Below, piece by piece: positions 51,039 through 60,000 of a stretch of 64,000 nt of DNA (positions within the stretch are counted from its first letter, which is position 1; each line of letters starts with the position of its first letter). Below the pieces are notes generated by a model. That model ran no database searches, was not told where the DNA came from, and worked only from the letters and a program-made list of their open reading frames with translations. The DNA lies in NCBI GenBank assembly GCA_019321725.1, contig CM033119.1:15388694-15452693 (forward strand). The letters run 5' to 3'. The DNA comes from Paulownia fortunei. Taxonomy: Eukaryota > Streptophyta > Magnoliopsida > Lamiales > Paulowniaceae. The position numbers and the translations under genes are program-made.

Positions 51039-54000
51039 GCTAAAATCTGAAGGAAAAAACTTGTCCTATGAAATGGGGAGCCTCCTCTTTTGATAGATAA
51101 TCCGAGGGGTATTTTTGGGATTTTGAACAGCACTGCTACAGTACAGTGCCAAATAGTATCTATTGACGTTATTGATAATGTCATCTTAAACAGTGATACA
51201 CAGTATTTTGCTGACATCATGTTGACAGAATTTTGCATCATCAATTTTTTATTTTTTTTAATATAACAATGGTTTACACTCCACTTTTTCCAACAAGAGG
51301 TCCATCATCATCCTCTAAGTTGATTAAGGGATCTGTAGAACTTGATGAGGATTCAGAATTTTCTGATGAGGGTCCTGGTGCGAATTTTGACAGAATGGTT
51401 TGCATTTCTTCAGGAGTTTTAGCTGCTGCAAGCAAGGCTTCCATTTTAGATTTATGTGCAAGGAATTTTGACTGTTGTGGTGTTTGAAATACTTCTAAAA
51501 TTTGTATTGGAATCCTTACAAGAGTATTTGTATGATTTGTAATCTAATTTTGGACATTTGTTGTGTAAAGGCTGAGAGGAATTCTGAATTTACCCTACCA
51601 CTTTATTTTGAATCTCCTACGGATCATTGGAATTTTTTGATCTGTAAATTCAGCTGTCCATGCAAGAACCCATGGAAGGTGGAATTTTGTACAGAAAAAA
51701 GCCAGGGGTTGGAATTTTCCTTCTCCCTACGAGGGTTTGTATTAGATTTTGAAAAGATTGAAGGAATTTTGGACATAAGGTTTTAAAATTTCATGAGATG
51801 AGCCAAAACATTCCCACCATGAAGTCCACCATGCTAGAAATTGTTTGGGATCAGAAACTTTGGTATCAAAACAGAAAAGCCATGTCTGCTTTTATTTTTG
51901 GTTTTGAATTACAAAGGAATTATACCAGGCTTCCTAGTCGTCCCAATAATTAAAGGGGGTTTGGAAGAACGAAGTTTTTTTAAATTTTTCTGGAAAATAA
52001 AGGGATTTAGACAGATCATATCCCCAATCAGCTAGAGCAATAGTTTGGAAGAACAAAGTTTCTTTAAATTTTTCTGGAAAATAAAGGGATTTAGACAGAT
52101 CATATCCCCAATCAGCTGGAGCAATGGTTTGGAAGAACAAAGTTTCATTAAATTTTTCTGGAAAATAAAGGGATTTAGACAGATCATATCCCCAATCAGC
52201 TGGAGCAATGACTTTGAGAATTTTGCAGGTAAAATATGCGGGATCTTCATGTGTTTCATCTAAAAAGAAATTTTTAAAGGTGACGGACTCAATAATGTTA
52301 AGAATGGTTTAATAGAAGTGAGGAGTTTTATTGGTATCCCATGGCTTATATAATACCATCCTTTACCAAAGTATTTTTGAAGAGTCTGCATAGAGTCCTT
52401 TTCATGAAATCCTTTTTCTATATTGATAATGTTCTGCCATTGAGGTTTCATGAAGAATTCTGACGAGGATTTTGAAGAATCTTGGGTTAAAGAAATTTGA
52501 GAATTTGAAAATTGTTTTTGTGAAATCGTTTTAGAAGAATCATCTGATTTTGACAGTACCTGAAAAGTATTTGAAATGGTGACTGGTTTTGAAGAGTTTT
52601 CAATGGAATTTTTCTTTTGTTGTGCTTGTGCCAAGACTTTTTTGATTTTTGGTGATTCAAAGAGGGTTTCAAGAAGCTGAAGTTTAATTTCAAGGTCAGG
52701 GGTTTCTTGTTTCGGTATTTGGATTTTTGACTGAACGGTATCTTTAAGCTCTTTCTTTTCTTTGATGATGGCTTCATACTAGGATTTTGGTTTGTTGGAA
52801 TCAATAGGGTTTTGGGCAGGCTTTTTGTCTTTATCCTTTTTGGGCGGTATTGACCCTGTTTTGAAGAAATTCGCGGGTAAGAAAATCTGGTATAGAATTT
52901 TTATCTCCTTTAATATATTCAATTTCAAAATTAAAAATACTCAAAATAGCTTGCCATCGTGCAAAGATTTATTTAGAAGCAAGGTTTTGAACATCTTTTT
53001 ATAAACTTCTTTAGCACTTTTGCAATTAATTCTTAGTAAAAAATTTAATTTAAAAGGTCACTTTGAAATTTTTGAATACATAAAACAATACTTAAAATTT
53101 CTTTTTTAATAGTAGAATAATTTTTCTAGGTATCATTCCAATGTGCTGAAGTAAACTGTACTATACACTCTCTTTTCTCTTGTTTTTGTTTTAAAATACC
53201 ACCATAACCTAAATCTGAGGCATTTGTTTCAACTATTTTAGTTAGGCTGGGATCAGCTGTATGAAAACATTGTATTTCTAAAACTTGTTTCTTAATTTCT
53301 TTAACTAGAGCAATATGCTCATCAGACCAAGGAACGGGATTTTTCTTAAGCCTATCATGTAAAGGTTTTGCCATTCTATTAATGTTTAGACAAAAATCTA
53401 AAACATAACCAAGAAAAGGGGAAGGATTTCAGGTTTCTTTTGAAAAGCCAAGTAGAAGGATTTTAAAGTTTCTTTTGAAGAAAAGCCAAGAAAAGTGGAA
53501 GGATTTCAGGGTTTCTTTTGGAAGACTCTTCAAGAAAGAATCATTGGGGAAAAGTTTAAAAGGGGAAGATCAACATCAACCAAGGGGGAGGGATTGGTTC
53601 TTGGAACCAAAGGAGACCATTGGAGGGTACTTGGAGACAAGACTCATTCCATTTTCTACAAATCAAAACAGGGCATTCTTGGAGATAAATAGTCATTCTT
53701 GGAGACAAGGAAAGCTTCAACCCTTCCTTTCACTTCACACATTGTGAACAATTTTCATATTCTTTCTTATTTATTTCTTGAAGTTGCATTCATTCATAGT
53801 GAACTAAACATTTCTTTCTAGAGGATGATGTAACCTTATTTGATCTTATGTTTTAAATTCCAAATAATATTAATTCAAGTTATTCATCTTGTTTGTATTA
53901 TCTTATTTAGTATTTCATCTTGATTAATTGATCACTAATTGAGATTGTTTGACATATGAGATTTGGCGCTCGAGAGATGAAAGATTATACATGATAATAG

Positions 54001-57000
54001 GGATAACACAACCTAGGAATCATAGAGTTGAGAAGCTTATGAAACCTTTGAAATTTTGAAGAAAAATTCATTGAACTTTTGTAGAGTTTTATTCTTGAAT
54101 TTTTATAGATATATCGAAATTCATGTTGGAACTCATACTCAATTCGGCACTCAAGATAGGAAATTGATGAGCTTAAGAATTCTTAACTTACATGTGTTAT
54201 TGACTTGAATTAGTATATTTTGGAAGGAAGAATATAGGTGATAATTAGATGAGTCATTCTTTTAGAATATCTTGCTCATAAGGTGTTTGTTATATTGTTT
54301 CTAAAAACTCCACTCTTGTCTTTGCATTTTAATCTTATGTTACTTTGTTTTTCAATCATCATTCGATCTTCTAGATAAAATTAGGACTATTTGAACTACG
54401 GTACTTAATGCAATTTTTTATTATAATCCTTGTGGATACAATACTCAACTCACCGTTGTATTAAAACTTGACACCGTGTACTTGCGATTTGCAAAATATT
54501 TCACGAACACTGGTAATGCACTTTTGTTCTATGGCTCATAGGCTGGCCTACTAAGTCAAAAATGCGTATGACATGATTATGAACATAGATACATAGCTGA
54601 GAGAGTAAAGCATGCTCTACTTAATATAAAGGGATCAGAGATGCATGATCTGGTGCGACCACATAGTTTAGGTTACATAGCGAGTTTTGAGTCGTAGAGT
54701 TATGTTAGTTAGGAGATGACTTAATATAACTCTTCTTACTTATTCTTTACTCGCTTGGTCGCATGCCTTATTCCCTATATGAAAGAAGGGACATGAGATG
54801 AGAATTATGGGGATGTGATTTGAATGAGTCGAGTCAAATATGTATAAGTGAGAGATATTAGTACATTTTTGAATTGCATCCATATTTGCGATAACTTGGA
54901 ATCCCATTTTGTTAAGGTTGATGGTTATCTAGAACCTTTTCTAATTAGACTTCAACTGTGATAGGGATAAAGATATATTTTTTTTATTATCTCTCTAGCA
55001 GACTATAAGATATCATAATAAGACGTACTCTCAACTAACAAAATACACTCTCACTCTTACATATTTTCTCTCTACGTTATTACCTTGAGTATTACCAAAT
55101 TTAGAAGTCTTCGAGGGCTTAGGTGTGTAGATTAGATTGGTGAACACTCTGGTAGTGTTCATTGGAACAAGAAGGACCTGATGTATTACCGTTCATGGTT
55201 CCATTCATTTAGGAGGCTGGTGGGTGAAATAAATTTTCGTTGCTGAGGTAACATTGATTCACATATATATTAATTGTTGATATGTGATTAGAATTGCTTA
55301 CAGGAAGAAATTTCATTTTTTAACTCACTGCAAAAAAAAAGGAAAAGGGATGAGATACCAGGCTGGTTGAAGTCAATCCTATTCGCCACATGACTTATGA
55401 TCTTTGTCCGGGTATAATAGAGAACAGTTATCAGCACGTAATTCAAATTCATGGTGCAAACTTCAAGGAGAGATTTGTTTTGAGTTAAAAGTTCATAACA
55501 ATGTTGAATGGGATCAAGATATACCTTACGAAAGCTACCTTTAGAAAGCTTTTAGCTTCTCATTAGGCAGTGAATTTTGGCACTGGAAGTTCCATAATAC
55601 TATTTGGTTGAGTTGTTGGTGAGGCTGAATGGCACAACCACATATAATTACATCCTGTTAAGAACAGAAATCTTATAGCCTGGGAGAATGAGTAACTTCA
55701 TGGCTTTGAGAATATGATAAAACTTCTTGGCCCAGTTAAAGAAAAGTAAATCCCAGGAGAATGAGTAACTTCATGGCTTTGAAAATATGATAAAACTTCT
55801 TGGCCCAGTTAAAGAAAAGTAAATCGTTAGGAATACAGCTTCTACAACAATTGCTCAAGAACAAACTAATTCATTGGCGTAATCATTATAAGAATTTGGA
55901 TTTCCGTGAAATTGTAAAAACCTGTCTCCATAAATATATTAAAAATGATTGCTATTTTTTCCATTTTTGTAAGTCAGCATAAGGAGGTCTGCAGATGTTA
56001 TATGTGCCTTTGTGTCTGTTGATAAAAGCAGAAAAGAGAAGACATCTCAAGGTCTTTCTTTTCCTTTTCATATCTTTGATTTGAAAAGCAGACATTCTTA
56101 ATAGTGCATATTATTGTCGAGACTAGCAACCGTCTCATACCCTAATTAATTTCACTCATTCCTCCCAATCCTTCAAAGTTGGAGGCATTATATTCTCTGT
56201 TTATGAGAGGTACTAATCCCTCCTTTCCCCACTTCCCCTTCATTTCCTCTTTCCCTCCCCCCTATCAATCCCTCCCCAATCCTCCCTATCAAATGCACTA
56301 TAAGAGCACTGACAAAGGAGTTAATCTTTTCAACTGAATTAAGCTACTTTTATTTCATTGGTCGATGCTCCTTTCAAGGAATTAGGTAATAGATATAGCA
56401 TTTCTATGCATGACATCGCATGAAATGAAATATGTTATGTATGAAAATCTTGCGCATACATGGAGACCTAATTCAATGCAAACTATATCCATATATGAAC
56501 AATTTGAGTTTTTCGCTTGAGTGTCTTAACATGGTGCATTATAAATGTTGAAGAATTATTTTCTGCACATTTATATATGTGTTTTATCCACGTCCCAAGA
56601 CCCATGTCAATGCTCATACTAGGATAAATGTAGAAAAATTAATAACACTACTCACTACTCCAAACCCAAAAACCATTGTCAATCAACGTAGAGATGTAGT
56701 AAACATACAATGAGAGGCACATCCTTTCCTTCTCATATTCTCTTCAATTTATGTTTTTTCCTAAAATTGCAGTAAAGAGTGAATGCCACTCTTAAGATTA
56801 TTCTATTCTATCCTCTATAATCTCTTTTTTTCTATTTTTTTTTTTAATCTAATATTATAGTGAACCAAGATAAGGCATAGAAGTCTATACAGATAAGTAA
56901 GATTATTAATGTTTCATTTTTCTTTTTTCTAATTGTGGAAAAGGCCTCTCTGCATACAATGATTGAATTCTGTTTATGTTCTCCAAAATATTTCTTTTCC

Positions 57001-60000
57001 TCAGTTTCTGATGAGGGATGCTTCTGTAAAATCCAGTGTTGGCATGACGACTAGCCTAAATCAGTACTAGAGGACTAACGCTTATGGCAGCCAAGGGCCT
57101 TAGAGTTTTCTGTACCATTCAGAAGAAATCAGTACTAGAGGACTAATGCCTATAGCAGCCAAGGGCCTTAGAATTATCTGTCCCATTCAGAACATTCTTC
57201 TCTATGTTAAGTTGAACCCTAGGCCTAATATTTTCTGTTTCTAACTGTCACTAGCATCAACTACCATGCGACACTCTTCTGAAACTCCTAAAACCCACAT
57301 TTATTATAGTTTTTCCTCGTACTATCTTAAGCACGAAGTGCTCATCCATGGGGACAATTCTAGTGCTCTTTATTTCACGTTGACATAGAAATAAATGAGA
57401 CCTTGTCAACTGCTAGCTTTTGGTGAGATATGCAGGATTGCAATCCAATTATTTTCTACCTTCCCACCTTTCTTTTGAATTCACAAAAGGATGCACGTGG
57501 TTAGTAAGTAGAAAATAATCAGTAGGATCAGCATTAGCTCAGTCTTATATTTTTATGCATGATCATGAGTAAATATAAAAGAGGCATTTCATTATTAGTT
57601 TGCACATGAAAAATGAAGTTTAAGCTGGATTCATAAAAAGAATTACTAGTTAACGTTTCTTCTAATCACATAACTTTCACATGGTCATTGATGCGCCAGA
57701 TTCATATCTCCAAAGAAGGACTACGAAAAGTTGCTCCATAAGTCGATGCAAGTTATAAGATCACTGCCCACCAAGCTACTATCTTCCTCAGAGAATAGGG
57801 ATTACTTTTCATCATCTAAAGAGGAGGTGAAAGAATCAAAACCTGGTCACTGTCTCAATTGGAGAAGGAAAAATCAAACAACTACTCCAGATTAGATCAG
57901 CAACCACACCAGAAAAGATATAACAATCAAGTTGAAGATGACTTAGTATGCAGAAAAATAGGTTTTACTTGGTTCTACATGACTAGATCGTACAGGGAAT
58001 AAATTACTCCATCCATTTCAGGTGGAATCCTGGTGTTTCCTTTCTGAGGAAATCCAAATGTATCTTTCATTCTAAAATAACTATTTACCCTCCTGGTGTA
58101 ATATTATAAACATGTGCTTGATAAGGATTTTGGATGAAAGCAACAATAGATACCAGAAGTTCAACTACCACAAAAATTCCATGCCTACTCAAACAAGCCC
58201 CTTCACCAGCAGACAAAGGGGGTATCAAGTTGTAGAAGTAGAATACTTTCATTTCTATTATGAGGCAGGTGCCTTGAAAATTAGGATCCACAGTTAAAGG
58301 AGGATACGAACCTCTAGCAGATACCACGGATAGATATTAAGGAAAAGAAGCAAAACCCAGACAACAAGCTTTTCAGAACATAAGGGAATTTGCAAATTAA
58401 CATAATCATGAAAAAAAAAAAAAAAGCAGCATAAATTCTCTTACCGGTGAAAATGACAAGGCCATCAGATGATACCCTCGCTAATTCAGGAAGGGTCCTA
58501 TTGAGATACTTTGGAGACAAGTAATCCAATGCATCTGAGACAATCACAAGAGAAAATGACTTTGCCCTGTAGGGAAGACGAAATTTAATATCAGCCACAC
58601 GAACAATGCCTCTGTGCACCAAACTCTTGCATGTATGATCAGCATCCTCTATATCATATGGTTCCACACCCCAAGCTTCAGTCTCCTCCTCTCTTAACAA
58701 TCTGGAGATGACAGAACAAGTGTCTGGACCGACATGCAACACCCTGTGGATGCTATCACCATATGCTTTTTTAAGAATTGGAATGGCACGTTGAACTTCT
58801 CCATTACATGAAAAGTCACCTGCACAGATAGAAGAATCTTTAGTTAGATGCAGCACACACGTCAACATCTTTATTCTCTTTTTCCGCACATTAATACAAA
58901 ACATTGAGATCAGCTAATAGCAATACTTCGGGTAACTTTTCCATGACAGACTGATAACTACTTGTCATAGGTATCTCAAGGTTTTATTACAACCCATTAT
59001 CGTTGTTGCCAAAATAATTCGCTACCTCTTGAAGTTTAAGTTTATATATGGCCAATGATGCCCTTCTGAAGAGACTGAAGCCAATACTCCATAAATTTGC
59101 CATAACCCAAAGGACCACTTAATGTTTCTTTTTTATGCTGTATATTCCAACTACTTCACCATCGCACATCAGTAAATTGAATTGTAAACCACAGATGAGT
59201 TGATGAGTTCAATAGAAGTCTAAGTCTAACCAGAGAAGTTGTCCCAACCAAAGAGGTTGGTTTGAGCCATATCAAACTGACTATTTGGGCTTGGAACATG
59301 ACAGCTAGAATATAAAACTAATACTGAATAGTGCTTCTGTCCTGGATGCACTACTAAGATGCTTTTCAATTAAGATAAGTTCATCGAACAACGGAAAGAG
59401 AAAATAAATGGTACCATGGCAATGCATTCTGGACGAGACTAGGAACGTCAAGTGAGGCATGACAAGGAAGACCACTAGCATAATAGTTATCCAAATAATT
59501 AATCAAAAATGTTTACAAACTTATGATTTCCATTCTATCACAATAAAAAAATTAATTATTTGCTCTATATTCTTCATTTCAAGTAGTTCAATTCATATGC
59601 TAGGCATAGCAAATGTACGTATATGCAAAGTCACCAATCAAGATATCATCGCAGTGTATGCCCACAGAAGCAGACAGAATCTATTTATCAAAATTAGTGA
59701 AACAAATTTGGGGAACTATTATCATAAAAATTTAAAAGGATACGACAATATTTCTAATAAACTAAATAGACTATCTTTACAGCTGAAATTTGCTCTCTGA
59801 AAATACCACCAATTTGCAACTATCCAACAATTCCATGAATCTCTTTTGAGAATTATACTCCTTAAACATCCATGTTGGAATAGGCACGGAGTTTTGGGTG
59901 TAGTCATGAAACTTGAAACAGTGTTTATATTTTGGTCACCTTGAAATAGAGGCCACGAATATGGTAGTTTTGGAAAGAAATTTCTACGAGGAAAGAGCGG

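Larger units (their letters stand above)
48700..53415. repeat. Large imperfect inverted repeat (tail-to-tail viral copies)
   Basis: Arms at about 48,700-50,890 and 51,030-53,415 are reverse complements with frequent substitutions and some indels. A centre of about 140 bp (50,890-51,030) includes a GA microsatellite at about 51,005-51,037. Matching landmarks are the RNase H, downstream frame and promoter-like region, in mirrored order. The right arm is lengthened by an 84-bp triplication. Confidence 0.9.
51030..53415 (-). mobile_element. Endogenous caulimovirid copy 2 (minus strand), truncated
   Basis: Carries, on the minus strand, part of RNase H (53,126-53,374: MAKPLHDRLKKN, IVETNASDLGYGGIL), the downstream frame (51,240-52,860) and the promoter-like region (51,030-51,240). 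It stops at about 53,415 within the RT-RNase H region, where gypsy LTR sequence begins. The start codon of the downstream frame is changed (ATG to ATA at about 52,849). It differs from copy 1 by many substitutions, so the two are old or separate copies. Confidence 0.85.
45334..55302 (+). mobile_element. Copia-type LTR element C without recognisable copia coding sequence
   Basis: Left LTR (45,334-45,825) and right LTR (54,857-55,302) are direct repeats. The left is followed by a tRNA-Met-like primer-binding site at 45,827-45,839 (tggtattagagct); the right is preceded by a polypurine-like ataagtgagagat at 54,844-54,856. The internal DNA that is not viral or gypsy-derived (45,840-46,840 and 54,510-54,843) encodes nothing recognisable, so C may be a non-autonomous LARD-type element or one gutted by later insertions. 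Flanking 5-mers (gatct and ggaag) do not match. Confidence 0.65.
43828..58444 (-). other. CGR-like gene, intron 4 (14.6 kb, retroelement-filled)
   Basis: GTAAGA donor at 58,443-58,444 and TAG acceptor at 43,828-43,830. It holds a copia-type LTR pair, an inverted pair of endogenous caulimovirid copies, a gypsy LTR fragment and two short tandem duplications, described separately. Confidence 0.9.
55303..58444. other. Distal part of intron 4, mostly unique DNA
   Basis: No gene. It holds the two short tandem duplications listed below and a C/T-rich patch at about 56,215-56,290. The frames 55,800-55,982, 58,085-58,327 and 58,112-58,297 show no known domain. Confidence 0.6.

Noticed and set aside
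53475..53747. Overlapping plus-strand frames of 90 and 65 codons
   Set aside because: Purine-rich gypsy LTR DNA without protein features.
58314..58904. Single 196-codon frame as a complete gene
   Set aside because: Only 58,445-58,819 is exon; the two ends read into introns, as shown by GT-AG sites and the fit of the other five exons.
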